DNA of 64,000 nucleotides from Dipodascopsis uninucleata var. uninucleata (GCA_030568195.1 JAJLTO010000002.1:1178001-1242000), one strand, 5' to 3'. Counted from the first letter of the stretch, positions 23,136 to 36,961 are shown. Notes: generated by a model from the sequence alone, not told the origin. Translations and numbers: made by a program.

Positions 23136-25600
23136 CTAATACCACTGCTGGGGAATGTTGCTAGACTGGTCGTTCTGACCTGACTCGTCCTTTCTGTAAG
23201 GCATATCAGAAACCATGTATGGATTATGAGGAGAAGGTGCCGTAGTTTTCGCCGATGAGCGAAGCATGCGATCAGATCCTGCAGCACGTCTAGCAATCTC
23301 CGCAGCAACAGGATCCAGAGCATCCCGAGCAGCCTGCCAATCAGTTACTTTTCGACGACTTGGCGTGTTCGAAGAGTTCATAACAGCTCGGCTTGATTGA
23401 CCAACTCCAGCAGAAATCGTTGGATTCGACGATTGTGCGCCTATAGGAGATTGGCCCATCTGTGATTGAACCATTTGGGGAGCGCCACCCGCAGTAGCAG
23501 CACCACTTGCAGCACCACTTGCGGTAGCAGCAGCAGATCGAGTGACACGTTTTTCTTTGTCCTCCGCGCTCTCTTCGATCTGCTCAACCTGACCATTTCG
23601 GCCAGTTAAATTATTTCCATTATTTCCGTTCTGGCTCTGATTATACTTGAACATAGTCCAATCAAAAACATAATCATATTGGAAACCATCTCGGACAAAT
23701 AAATCGCGGAACAATTTTCGCAAATACGTGTAATCGGGCTTATCGTCAAATCTCAGGGAACGAGTATAGTTCAAATAAAGTGAGAACTCAGCAGGAAAAC
23801 CGCGACACAAAATCTCAGCAGGGGTAGTCATTTTCTTCTCCATGATTCGGTCATATTTTTGCTTCTTAGTAGCGGCCTTAAGTCCCTGCCATGGAAGTGA
23901 TCCACGACAAAAATACATGAGCACATAACCAAGGGATTCGAGATCATCACGACGACTCTGCTCAACACCAAGATGAGTATTTACACTTGCATATCTAGCA
24001 GTACCAGTCAAATTTTTGTTCTCTCGATAAGGGATATGCATATGAGTTCTAGGATCTCTAAATTTCTTCGCGAGGCCGAAATCAATAACATTAACTTGAT
24101 TTCCTCTTTTTCCAATTCCCATAAGGAAGTTGTCAGGTTTGATATCTCGATGAATAAAAGACTTTGCATGAATAAACTCAATCCGAGCCAAGAGTTGGTC
24201 CACGAGAAGCAGCACAGTTTTTAACGAGAATTTTCGATTACAGAAATTGAATAAATCTTCTAAACTAGGGCCTAAAAGATCAATGACCATTGCATTGTAG
24301 TCACACTCTGTACCGTACCAACGAACAAATGGAATACCGACACCACCAGCTAGTATTTTGTAACTAATTATAAAGTGATTATTAGTTACAGCCAACTTAC
24401 ATGTAAACTACATCTTATTACTCACACTCTAGCTTCATATTCTAACTGTGGGTGTTTTGCGCGCACCGATTCAAGCTTGATAGCAACTTCTTCTCCCGAT
24501 ATGATGTTTGTTCCTAAAAAGAAACCATTAGTAAACAGCTGGCCCAGATAACCTCTAGAAATAATAAGATCACTTATATCTCTAGTGTTCGTCGATAGGC
24601 GTACGACACTCTCTCCAGAGTTCACAGTGCGATATCCGTATTTATCATAAATAAAAACACGAACTTACCTAAGTATATATCACCAAAACTACCACTACCA
24701 ATCTTTCTACCGATACGGTATTTATTGCCTATGCGCAGGTCCCTAAAATTTCGCAAAAAATGTTAAAACAAGAACGTCAATTAATGATGAAGCCTGCTTA
24801 GACAATAATTATTCAACTTCCAGTGTAGCACTTATTAACCATCATAACACTAAGAGTTATCATCAACGCCATCGTCTTAACCATCTCTTTAATCATTATC
24901 AACGTTGTCAGAGTGCCAGAAATCAAGAAATTAAATCTGCAGGTGAACACGTAAATAAGGAAATTGAGCATAATAATACGTCCTCTGGACAATACGGTTA
25001 ACATAAACAAGAAATGAAGCAGTGGCAGGACAAAACATCAGTTCCACCAATAAGAAAAGATATCAAAGACAGCTACTAATTCAGTAGAGAAAATAACAGG
25101 GTGGTATGTTGGATAGACCCACATAAAACCCGATCTCACACCAATGACCAACTTCATCGGCATGGTCACTGACAAAAAGCCATTAACGATAATAAAGGAA
25201 AAAGAAATTGAATAGCAAGATAAATAAAAAAGTAGAGAAAAGAACAACAGTACAAAGATCAGTAAATAAATCACTGATTAATAAAACCACAGCGACAGGG
25301 GAGATCAAATAATCAATTCACTACAAAGAAAGAGCAGGATAAACTTGAAATACACGAAGTAACAATGGTGATGTAGAAATTTTCGATGACTCTAGTGCTA
25401 ACGGAAAAAATGACAATAACGATGACGATGACGGCGATAATGATGGTGATGGTTATGACGATGATGATAATAGTGACGACGACTCGCGGTTCTAGTGCAC
25501 ATGGCGGACCACTACCGCAATCGAAACACAGCTAGCTACTTATATGCAAACAGATGACCGTAAGGCATTACCAACTAAAAAAGACTTACAGTGTTGACAT
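23136..25600 (-). CDS. HRR25: Casein kinase I delta/epsilon type (Hrr25/Hhp1)
   Basis: Ser/Thr kinase of the CK1 delta family, acting in DNA repair, vesicle traffic, meiosis and late 40S maturation. Exons on the minus strand are 25590-25600 (11 nt, MSTL with a split codon), 24669-24742, 24426-24513 and 23136-24363; 466 residues. Kinase hallmarks are [44 protein letters not shown], the CK1 block [16 protein letters not shown] and [15 protein letters not shown]. The tail after about residue 315 is N/Q/S/A-rich. Intron 1 is 847 nt, far longer than others here. The 11-nt exon was chosen because it has a perfect GTAAGT donor and fits phase and the family N-terminus. Confidence 0.95.
25377..25495. 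repeat. GAT/GAC trinucleotide-rich tract in HRR25 intron 1
   Basis: Degenerate GAT/GAC triplets inside the first intron of HRR25. In one plus-strand frame they read as an Asp/Asn-rich stretch without an ATG. Best explained as a simple repeat. Confidence 0.55.
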
Positions 25601-28435
25601 CTTCGTATTTTTCTGTTACTAGTCTAGAAAACTCTCTAGTAAATAAAAAGATCAAGAAAAAAAGAATATTGATAATAGCACACTCTCTCGCTCTATTTAG
25701 AAAGGACCAGAGGCGGAAAAGGAATAAGAAACAAGGCGGCGGAAAAAACAGCTAAAGCACGGCACCAAATCCACTAGAATCTCTAAGATATAATGAATAT
25801 ATCCGTAATAATTCACCTCTTGAATAAACTTAGGAACGAAAGCGGCCCAGACTAAGTGTGAAAGTCTCTGAATTGATGTGAGAAGAGGAAACCCGATTGA
25901 TGCGATAGGAAGTGAAATAAAATCAGAAAGAGGAGACGAACACAGCAAAACAAGAATAAAATCTTCTGCCGCTTTGTAGTTCCAACAAAACGGTGATTAC
26001 TGCTATCCGCTTTTAATCACCTCTCGGACAAAAAAAATGCTCCCAGCTACTTTCTGCTGTTATAATATGGCTGATAGAAAATAAAAAAGGAAAACGCAAG
26101 AAGGAAAATAAAGAAAAAATATTCCTAAAGGGTGAAGGCAAAATGGCAAGCTATAATAATAGTAAAAGGCGATTCTGGGTTATTTTTGTGTATGAGTCTG
26201 CGTCTAAAAGTGTGCTGTGCGTGAAGTGAGGGTAGTTAATATTAACATTGGCTTTATTAACCTATTACACATACATTACAGATACGTTAACATCATCATT
26301 ATTATTTTATTATTATATACACAGGTAGAGGGATCCTTATTATTATTACTACTTTTATAAGTATATTATTTATACGAAGATATATTCTCGACCGTTTAGT
26401 CTTGTGTTAAGTGCTATCAATATTTTACTGTGTTTTAGCATCAATAACGTTACCAGAGCACTTGCCTTGCTATTATTGTTGATGTGAGCTGGCTGTCTAT
26501 ATTAGTTTGCGCTTCATGGGGCTCTGAGCTGACTCAGGAATACCTACCGAAACCAAGCTGCAGCTGAACTTGCTCCACGGCGCAAAGTCAGAACATTTCC
26601 ATCTTGATTTCCAAATGCAAGAAACGAGGTTTACTTGTCTTCGGGATTTCAAAATGGTAAGTAAATGTCAGAATAAATCGCACATTCAAGTAGAAACGAA
26701 GATGTAAATAAATAAATAGAGTGTACCTAAAACAGTGGCGATAAAAGACTAGCTGGACTTTATTTCACCAAAATTAAAATAAACTACGGATGTAGGATTC
26801 ATTTAATATAAATGTAATATCAAAATATGGAAAAATTACCCTCGCAGGATTGACATAGCCGGCGAAACAAAGCTCTAGTCGGAATTTTATTCGAAACAAA
26901 AGCTTCTACGTGACAGATCCGTTTGAAAGCGAGTTTTACCGAGTATAGATAAAGATAGTCGAGATAGCAGTTGGTTATATATTTGCGTCAATAGTTTTTC
27001 AGAATAAGCTATAACTCGCTTACTCGCAGCTTGCCGATAGCCTGTAGACAGAGAACTTGTGTTCGGCTGGGTGTCCGGCTTTATTAAGCTCCAGGTAATA
27101 CGCATATGGGACAATTTCCGAACTCAATACGAGTGCTACCATTGATGGTACAAGTATGAACGGACCTTAATTGTTCGCAATGGGTGCGAAGTTGTGCCAT
27201 AGTGTACTGAGATTTAATTATAGATGCGTATTTTGAATTTATGACAGTCTCGGAGAGCCGTTATCTCAGCGAAGATATTATATATTCCTAGTTAACTATA
27301 CGTAGTGGATATCATGGAAGTCCACAAAAGGTTGATTTGAACCTATCTGAAGCAGCTAACAGTGGATACTCATACACGCAATGGTCTTTAAAAACCTAAT
27401 AAGATGAGCTCCGGTCTACAATCAAGATAAACGGTGCATTGGTACCCAAAATGATAACCCGCTGCCTGCTATGCCTGTAGATATGGAGATGTCCTCAAGC
27501 ATAGTGCTCCGCCGTAATGTGATCAAAATAATTTTCTGAAAAACGCATTTTGGCACATGTTCCTTGGCTCACAAAACTGAACCAATAGCCGATAAAACCT
27601 GATTTTGAGCAAAATAGCCTCCAGAGGTCTATTCTTGAGCCTTGAAACTGGTTTTGCAATTTAAGCCACTTATTATCTCTTGAAAACTTTTTGTTGGGTC
27701 CAGCAGTCAAGCACATTGACAGACGATTTCTCCGTAATGTACGATCTTGCACAAACTATGCTAAAATTCGTTTTCTTGTTTTGCAATTATCTACATTTTA
27801 TTCTTTATAGTTCGTTGGCCAGATCATAACTATTCCTCTGTGGCAATATAGGTTGAATAATTGAGACAATTATGTCGCTTGATATCGACACGAACATATC
27901 TTTATGCCAGAGCACAAGTACTGTTAGTGCTTAATGCTCATTAAATCACATTGTGATAAACAAATGTTAAAGAAAGTACTATTCTTCATTATAAAGTACA
28001 GCTGTCACATAAAATTTCGCAATCTTAGTAATAACTAGTTACGCGAAAGCTATAACGATAAATCCCTGTCTACTCCATGTATAATTCAGCTTGTTACTAT
28101 TACAAGGTATTGGGCCAACAGCAGTAATTTCTGACTTCCCAGATTACTCTCTGACCACAGTACATGCACTCATATGTCCCTCATTCTCTAAGATCCTGCC
28201 GAAAGGAATATCTACAAATTTCAGCAGTCATGTATTACGTCTATCGCTGATAGGTTTGTCATTATGTCTTGGGACTATGGAACTGACGTAATCATGAACT
28301 ACGTCAAACCGTACCACACTAGTGCATGAATATTCAACTGCGCATTTCTGTATGAACAGACGAAACCGGCGCAGTTTGTAGGGAAGCTAGATCGCTCAGT
28401 ACAATACAATTAGATCACAAAAAGTCAAGCACAAA
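25601..28435. other. 2.8-kb spacer, HRR25 upstream region
   Basis: Contains the HRR25 promoter and the 3' side of the GRAM gene. A lone ATG followed by a perfect GTAAGT donor occurs at 26654 (+), but no partner exon was found. Minus ORFs at 26887-27114 and 27495-27752 show no family features. No confident gene. Confidence 0.45.
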
Positions 28436-29548
28436 TTAAAATAATGCATTCGAAGCTAGATGCCGTCGGACTATGGAATGATCGAGGAGATCATCATTGT
28501 AGCTATCTGTGTTCTCGCTTACTGAAGGTGTTACGACAGGCGTGGCTTCGGCGCTTCTGCTCGTAGATTCATATTCCACTATTGGGGATCCGTCTCTATT
28601 CAGTAGTCCTCTGTCAATAAGATATCGCTCGACGGCATCCTCACTTTCCTTATAAGAAGGCAGATAATCATCGCTTCGCTCCCAGTCTTCCTCCTCTTCC
28701 TCCTCAGCTTCCTCATCCGACTCAAGTGCGTCCTCCTCGAATGCGACTGTAGAACCATTCGTATTTGTAGAATCAATGCTGAGGGTTCGTCTGATATGAA
28801 GAGATTCTGACCTCCGTCTGTACGGGGGAGGCAATGACTGACGAACTTTGTGCTCGAAACGAAGATTGGCTATAAGCTTCATGAAGGCCTTGACTCTTAA
28901 CTCGCTCGAGAATGGTACAGTAACCACAAGATGCTAGATAAAACGGAAGAAAAAATGAAAATAATACATTAGCTGATTCAAAAATCAACAACAAATAAAA
29001 TGATGCAACTCAGAGAAAGCGAAACTTACGTTGCAGGTATGCGCCAAATAGAACCAAACTTGCATGTCGCTCTCGATCGCTTTCGAGTCTTTCACATCAA
29101 GGATATCGACCGAAGCACCCTTTTGCTTAGGAGAGTTGGGTACAAATATAATCTAGTATAATACAAGAATCGGTTAATGAAATCTGTGTCTAATGCCAAA
29201 GATAATTTTACCTGCGAAAAAAAGGATAAATACCCGAGTTGTAGTAATCCATAGCGACCCTTGCATGCTTTTCTTTGTCAAGTACGTATGGAAGTACTCC
29301 GGTTCCGTAAAACTGAAAAACCCTCCTTTCTGGATCTTTTCTTCACGAAAGACACAGTACTTTTTCGGGAATATTTGCAATACCAGTTCATTCGGTAGCA
29401 GTATAGGTTTGCACGATCCTTCGGGCGTAGGGGGTCGCGAAGGCACATCGTGAACCCTGTCTCCCACAAAAATCCCTAGTTGACCATTGCCGTCATTAAA
29501 ATTGCCGCTCTCAGCAGGAAAGAGTTGCTGTTTTAGTCGGGATAGCAT
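28436..29548 (-). CDS. GRAM-domain protein with C-terminal PY motifs
   Basis: Exons are 29234-29548, 29030-29152 and 28436-28933; 311 residues. Residues about 35-170 look like a GRAM/PH-like lipid-binding domain of the WBP2 type: LPNELVLQIFP, then GSLWITTTRIIFVP across the first junction, then a long helix ending ELRVKAFMKLIANLRF. The tail has a long Glu run (about residues 230-240) and two candidate PY motifs (PPPY; LPSY), sites that recruit WW-domain Nedd4/Rsp5 ubiquitin ligases. A membrane-associated adaptor for ubiquitination is plausible, but function is inferred. The junction giving TTTRIIFVP was preferred because it restores the domain. Confidence 0.8.
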
Positions 29549-32500
29549 CGCTCTCTGCGCTTGATACGACTAGCGGCCAGTCCGCACTATCTTCCTGAGA
29601 GCTTGTGAGTCTTCAAATGACAAGCCAAGGAGTTTGGTATATTCAATCTGCAGTACTACCGAGAGTTTATCTTATTAAAGTATCTACAACTCTTCCAATC
29701 GCTATTGACTACGAAGAATTCTTGATACTGCTAGTTAATCTCTCTCTACCAAATACCAAAAATAAAATATCACAAAATATTATAAAATTTTATAAAACAA
29801 AAAAATCAACTCTTCTATGAACCGTAGAATATATGATGTGTGTATATCGGAACATCTGATTTTTGCCATCTCTAAAATCCTAAACCAGAGCAGAACAATA
29901 CACCGTCCTAGTAACATAAACCTTACCTTAGTCGTATTCCTAAAAGTTATCTAGTTCATTGGCTCATTGTTTTGTCTATTACCCAATGTGCGAAATATCT
30001 AAGCACTCCATATGTAATAATAAAGTATAGCACATGCATTCCTCGCAGATAATATTACAAAATATATATATATGCACGTCTGAAAAATATGCATGCACTA
30101 TAGACACGAGATTGCCCTAGTGTATATAAACTGTCGGGATTTATCGAAACTAACAGGCAAAACAAAAGTTACCGATATTTGATAATTACTGTCATTAACA
30201 GAGTAGCAGCAGGGTCGAGGCCAATTACCGCTACGTCACCCCCTCGAGGCTTCGATTGCAGTATTAATTTTCTTTAAAGTTACAAGCTGCACGTAATATA
30301 GAACCAGAATATGTACATGACAGAATATTAGATTTTATAATCTAGAGCTTAACGAGCCAGATGTAACGTATGTACTTGTTTATAATACATATAGGACAGT
30401 ATCTATTTCCATATATAGTCTGCCCTGCATTTATCTGTGTATCTACTATCTATCTAATATTATGGTCCTCAGCCAAATATTAGATCACTGTATAGCTAGC
30501 CCTTGACACATCAAAATACCTCGTTCCAAGCAATTCCACGTCTTGAGTATTGCTTTTTTCTTTTCTTTTTACTTATTATTTCCATAGAGGTTTCAACTTA
30601 GGAGAAACAAAATGAAATTATCTCACCAGCAGCTATGTACGCCCATTGTTACTACACTGACTTACTCTTCTACAGAATCTTTGTAAATGTTGGAGGCGTC
30701 ACGTACCATAACTCATAATGTTTTTAACATTGCGACTGCTATCATTCGATCATCGTGCTGCCAGCCCCCCACATTAATGCTCATGTATAGTTGACGTAAT
30801 GAAAACCGTAATCAGAGACTGTGTCCAGGGAGTGAAAGGCTCTATCGGGATGGCGATGAAGAACGTATTTTTGTAGTCACTTCGCTTTCTCGCGTTTGGT
30901 CAACTGTGTTTTACATATCAAATTGTTCTATCTCTTTCCATAAACGAGAGCGCTTATTTTAGCGGTGTGTTTTACGTAGTTCCCTGCTCAACTTGAACTG
31001 CGACAGACTTGGACGATTGCGACTGCGACTATGTGACTATAGGAAACGCAAAATGAGATTTATGTGCTCGGAAATGCAGGTATCAGCTTCATATGTCTTG
31101 TGATTCATTGGCTGAAAGTCAATACCTGAATAGCGAGCACTAGAGGACACTAATTATTTTATTTAGACTGTTTTCTTGAGCTCGTCCATAGCCCCCCCCT
31201 CACAATTGCTCTTACGAACAGTGTCTTATGCGCATGGCATTTACTGCTTTCAGACTAGATTTCAATGGTAGCGATTTGCTATGCTACACAGTCCAAGAAC
31301 TGAGCTCATGTAACTGAAATAATGTATAGCCAACGTCTCACATATATGCCAGACACTCTTTAAGACTGAAAAGCAAGAACAAACTGGCTGCACGCGCCTC
31401 CTCTTCTGTATTATATGTGCTCTATATTGACCTGCAGCATAGTCTCAGGTAGCTCAGACAGCTCAGACAGTCAGACAGTCAGACGATAATCAGCGGAGCA
31501 CCTGGCTAGTTGTACGCAGTATTCGTTAATTCAGTCTAGTTCCGCTCTGTGTGTCTCTCTGCTTCTCTTAAGCGATCATGGTCGAATCTACTCCGTAGCT
31601 CAGTAATGGGACCTCTCCTCATAAGCTCTCGTACGAAGAAACCGGCCACATGCCGTATTACTACATATTGAACACAATAGCCTGTAAGCACAACAAGCTC
31701 CATGGGAACCTCTAGATGCGAGAGACACACAAATGATCATCAGCTCGTAGCTACATACTTAGGCTCTTTTAAGCTCAGAAGATGATTAAGGTCATCCGGC
31801 AGTTCATAATCCGAACCTAGTTACATCTGAGATACTGAAGTAGCGCAGTTCAGATCTGCATTGCACGGCCTACACAACACAGTTAACTCTTGGTTAGCGT
31901 TGTATTTGGTATCGTTCTGTGTTTCGCAGGACTAGTGGTCTTAGAATCTGGTTGCAAACAAGAATAGAACTTCATGTACGGTGCCCGAATGAACAATGGC
32001 TTGTAGCTTCTAGAAATAGCTGAGACCAGCTCAATAGCCGGTGTAAGCGTAGCTGCATGACAGAATTACTTATGAAGACTGATAAAACGTACACAATCGC
32101 AAGCTGTGGAGCAGTGGGCGAAGGTGGGCAGCAGTACGCATTTTACATCAGATACTCTTCCTACATAGCAGAGTTCAGAAGTACTCCTGAGGACCAGCGC
32201 TTGGCTCTAGTGTTCATTTTATTATGCTTCTTCGCTCGCTATGTACCTGCAACTAGTGAGCTCGTCTAGCTAGCGGTGTCTCTGCCGTAGTCTGTGTAAG
32301 CCAGAAAAACCAAAGAAACCAAAAAAAAAAGGCGCTAAATACAGGCCAGCAGCTCTAAACATACACACCATCACCATCTCCTCCATCACCAATAAAAAGA
32401 AAATAATGAGTAAACAGAAGATACAAAAACATCTGATACTGATAATACTGTAAATGCCTGAATTCTATGCCCTCGCATGCAGTATCTTCTCTGCATCAAC

Positions 32501-33509
32501 CAAGGAACCTCTCGCCCACACCGACAAAAGAAATTCCAGCCAGTATTTCATGCTCGTCTAATCATTTGCAGTAAACACAAGGCACTCAGTAAACTTCCGC
32601 ATTTTAAACAGATCTAAATTTGTCGCAAACTTCGACTACGGGCATTATGATCTTCAAAATATAGGAAGAAATAGGAAATTACCTGCAAGGACATGAAGAA
32701 CTTAACCCTTAAAATAGTCACGAAAGGTAAACATCAATATACACAACAAGGGCCCATTACTGATATTTACCATGTGCTTACGAAATCTTATCACAGCATA
32801 TTATGTGATTCATAGAATCTTAATTTTGTCCCACAACTTACGTCATTAATCGCGACCTGTAACAAAGATTCAACTTGGCAACATCTCCTTCTCGGCTTAG
32901 GTAAACAAACATTCAGTAAACTAGCATACTGATAACTACAGACTCTGGCGAGTAACAGCTGGGCGCAAGAACAGTAAACAAATAATCACGCGTATTATGA
33001 ATTATAGCGCTGTATAGAGTGTTTGCACTGGCGTGGCGCTGGGATGTTCTGCAGATTCGCTCCAATATGCTATGACAGACCAGACGCCGTCGCGGCTTGC
33101 TAGTAGTGATGTTATTAGAAGTCTTTGAGCTCTAATAAAGTAAATAAACACAGCTATAGCAGCCACAAGCAAACCAGATGTTTAAATAGTAGCGCAACTT
33201 ACAGCACGAAATACATAGTACGCATAAATCTGTGCTCTATCAGGAAACTTCAGACCAATACATTGCAAAGAGCGCCACCTGCAGAACGCAGATCCACTAC
33301 TGCTAGTTAAAAAGGCAGGTGAAAAAGGACCTGAGCAAGAAGAAAAACAAGTCTCGGCGAGAGGAATAGGCACGAAGTTAAGCAGACTAGTCTACCTGCA
33401 CTATTAACTCAGAGTTTTGATCGCTTGCAAGCAGCGACAGCCGCTAATTAAAAAGAAAGGTGGTCTCGGTATCTATTCTATTGCTCAGCAAGCATATTCA
33501 GAGACAAAC
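29549..33509. other. Left part of the 12.5-kb gene-poor interval
   Basis: No conserved coding frame on either strand. It contains a CAGACAG-type tandem repeat near 31448-31485 and a C-run near 31190. Small ORFs (for example 32057-32269) look random. Confidence 0.5.
31448..31485. repeat. Short tandem repeat of CAGACAG-type units
   Basis: Two copies of a 10-bp unit (AGCTCAGACA) run into copies of an 8-bp unit (GTCAGACA). Minor slippage-type repeat. Confidence 0.7.
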
Positions 33510-34004
33510 ATGAAATTGCACTGTTCATACAGAGGTACAGGCGAACTTAGCAGTCTTCGAAATCATCTTATATTATCAGTGATTTTAAGTCTGCTGGTCT
33601 TCATAGCTCACACTGCAGCAGCAGCAGAGACATCATCAAAAATGCCACTGGATCAAATTCTCGAGACAAAATCCGTGCCACCTCATGTCGTCTCAATATT
33701 CACCAGATACTTTCCGTCCAGTCTCATGACTGACTACAGCGCCGTTGACAAACAGCTCTCACAGCTAATGGCATCTAACTTCATATCAACTGCAGGCGGC
33801 ACTGTTCAGACGACGGCTATTCTTTCGGCCCCTCAGGTCTCTATTACTGCAAATGAGCGCTTGCAAGACCTGCCTGGTTATCCAGCGGCGGTAATTACCG
33901 CAGACCCTTCCCGTATAGCATCATCGTATACCTCGGCCGCAGAACCTTCATCATTATCAGTTACTGCACTTACGTCTACGCCCACAATCCTCACCAGCAA
34001 TTAG
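33510..34004 (+). CDS. Small putative secreted or signal-anchored protein
   Basis: Unrecognised 164-residue protein. The frame is open from 33417, but 33510 is the first ATG. A positively charged N-terminus is followed by a hydrophobic run (about residues 20-37, LILSVILSLLVFIAH) and TAAAAE, a plausible signal-peptidase site. The mature part is Ser/Thr/Ala-rich, with no cysteine and no evident GPI signal. It is the only reasonable ORF in a 12.5-kb gene-poor interval. It could be a cell-surface or secreted species-specific protein, or a chance ORF. Confidence 0.5.
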   Translation: MKLHCSYRGTGELSSLRNHLILSVILSLLVFIAHTAAAAETSSKMPLDQILETKSVPPHVVSIFTRYFPSSLMTDYSAVDKQLSQLMASNFISTAGGTVQTTAILSAPQVSITANERLQDLPGYPAAVITADPSRIASSYTSAAEPSSLSVTALTSTPTILTSN

Positions 34005-36628
34005 CTCCGGTTCGCATACACCTAAGGACTTAGCGTAGTAGCGAATTCCTCGAGAGATATTCAACCGTTAATTTATGTCGATGGCTTAATATTATTTTTA
34101 TCATCCACGTTGTTTACCTTGTTACTATAATCCTGTCGCTACCAAAAAACTCTCGCTGTTTGTTTGGTACGTGTATATGTGACTCTATCGTTTCATGTGT
34201 AGTTGCCACATATACACATGTCTTTTGTAAATTGAGATGACCCAGAGTATGATACCAATGATGTTCCGAGTGCAGACCGAGAGGGCGTCTCGGCTTTTAC
34301 ATATATAGCTAAACCAATACGATAGATTGCTTGCCTTTCATTCCAAGTGGAGATATCAACTACTCTTTCTGACAGTCGTTTCCGTGGCTCTCACATGCTA
34401 TTTGTTTTGTGACTCGGTTAATGCTGCCTGTGCTTGCTAATGTTTGCCAGTGTTTGCAATCACTATCTCTATTGAACGAGCCTCGCATTGGACCATAAAC
34501 TCTCACATCAGCCTTTTCATAATTTCCTAGCACTGAGGTTAAAGATGCACTAATAGATAGTTAAAATGGTTCCAGATAAATCTATTTCAGCTTAAAAGCT
34601 CTATCTAAAGTGCGCCAGCCCGCGCGCTTGCTATATATTCTCAGCTCTAGCATATCTGTACCAAAATACAAGAAAATTTTGTTCATTTGGTAAGCGCAGG
34701 CAAATAGAAAAGAAGGTTAAGGCTTTTTTAAAAGGAAGTTTAACTCTCTGGCATTCCAAGCGCTGCAGGCACTCTTTTTATTCTCATGACTAGCAAGAGA
34801 AATTAAGGGAATAAACAACGGAATATTCATTAGCGCAAGAGATAAAAGATTGGACTTTGAAATACGAGAGGTAAGAATTCTGTGGAGCACGGGAAATGCA
34901 GTAGAGCTTCGCCATCAGATATTAGTACCTTAGTTCAGTCCAATGATTGAGATGCCATATTCTGTATCTCAAGTGCACTGATTTTCACTTCTCGAGAGAT
35001 ATCGTCATTTTCCAGACACAAAAAGGAACCTAATGCTGTAGACCACGCAAGCGGATGGGCTTCCAAGTAACTGAAAAGCTATTACAAAACTTTCATCTAT
35101 ACCACGGTACGATTGCGATTAAATGCATTAGTCGAATGGAGAGCAAATCTAAAAAACTCTGGAAGCATACGGGAATACCCGACATGTGGACCAGTCCGCT
35201 GAACGAGGGTCTTTGGGTCTACATATCTTCTTTCCCTGTCGCTGAGCAGGCTCTATTCCAGAACTCTGTCTCTTTATTTAATTGCTTTTTTAATAGCTCG
35301 GCCAATGCTCTTTCATTTATCTTATTTCTCGTCTTATTTCTAATTTGCTTCACGGCCAATGGCATAAAACTACTTGATGGCGTACGAGCTACCAAAGCGT
35401 TTATGTGCTAAAGGAAATGTGCTAAAGGATTGCACGTCATGTGAGCGAGTTTCAAAGCACTGTATTAGTGCACAGCAGTTATAGAGGCTACCGCGACCAC
35501 TATTCGAAACTTGATTAAGGATACAATTTTTCTTAATTTTGCCCTATAAGTCTAAATTAGACCAGTAGCATGAGTGTCTATAAGGAATGGAATACGCGAT
35601 AGTTATGCCGGCTACTATACACTATTTGGGTTTTTGTAAACAAAAGCCAAGGTGGCTATAGAGTTGCCGAACTGATGTGCCTGGAATTGCGTAGAGCTAC
35701 AAAATGAGTGGACACCATCCATTGTATAGAAGGTTCCATACCTGACCGCCGCCTACTAATGCTATACTGATTTTCTTGGTTCTACTCTACCTATGGACGT
35801 AAACGGCCCTCTACCACGACATATTGTACTTCGCAACTAATTCTACAGCTATCACGCGGTTGTCCTCTGCGGAAATGGCGAAAAATCATATTAAAGCAGA
35901 TCCGCACCAGGGAAATCGCTGCAAATAGTCCACATAGCAGCGGAGAGATGAAAAAGAAAAATGGAATTCATAAGAAAAAGAAAAAAAAACTCTGCAGTTT
36001 TATGAAAAGATCGGATGATCTAGGTTCGGCTGAATCTGAGAAAATTACTCATGAGTCCATAGCGATAGGATGAAACCGCCTTGCAAAAAGGACCAGGATT
36101 TTACGATAGAAAAAAAAATAGAGAGATTATCTGTGCATTTAGAGTGTGAACTTGAGATTTTATTACAATCGCATAAAATGGTAGACTAGTGGACGAAGAT
36201 AGAATCTTGTACAAGATACACTAGTCAGACGATTAGCGCTAATAAAATAGTACTTCCACTAAGCCTCACACGAGGTAACCACATTACCTCATAGACAGTA
36301 TATCCAAACTAAATCCATAGCTAATATTCTAGCGGAACAAACTTGAAGTGATAGAGCAACAAACTAGTCAGCTCGCTAGGCTCTCTGAGCTACCTTGTCA
36401 GATATTCCAAGACCACTAATAACGTGAACCCAAGATTTGAAACGGCGTGCTTACAATCTCCTCGCGTTGTCACAAACAGGGCATGATTCGGAAAAGATAG
36501 TGTGTGTTTATTTATCTGGGCAGCTTAAAAGCGGAGTGCTATGCTACATGGAAAGGGCGCATCTTAATGCTAATAGATCTTTTATGCGCTGCTCTGTTAC
36601 TAGAAATATTCAAACGGGCTCTCGTAGC

Positions 36629-36654
36629 TCTGGAAGTCGTCTCTGGAAGTCGTC
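36629..36654. repeat. 13-bp tandem duplication
   Basis: Two perfect head-to-tail copies of TCTGGAAGTCGTC. Confidence 0.85.
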
Positions 36655-36961
36655 TCGGAAACTAAAAGGTCGTAGATTTTGTCAGTTGCCGTTCCTTGCT
36701 GGTTATAGCGAGCTCCACAGTGTACGCTTGTCCTTATAGCCATACAACTCAATTAACACAGAGTAGGGCATGCGCCAGATATGTGCTGCAAACACTGTGT
36801 CTTGAGGGCGAGAAACTAGCTAATAGTTACTGACCTACTGCCAGTGAATTACTTAACCACTGATCTTGCGACTACTGATGTTTGGCGCTCTGTAATTCTC
36901 GCAATCAGTGACTTCTAGAGGCAAAAGATTTTACATGAATACTTAAAGTGATTTTTAGTAA

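Noticed and set aside
26654-26662. ATG followed by a perfect GTAAGT donor, suggesting a ribosomal-protein-type first exon
   Set aside because: No in-phase conserved second exon was found in the following 1.5 kb.
27495-27752. 85-codon minus-strand ORF
   Set aside because: No recognisable family, no neighbours in phase; length is within chance for this window.
31601-31616. tRNA A-box-like GTAGCTCAGTAATGGG
   Set aside because: No B box or cloverleaf follows at the right distance.
35055-36739. ORFs of 118 and 100 codons in the gene-poor interval
   Set aside because: No domain, no signal peptide at the N-terminus, and composition like random translation.
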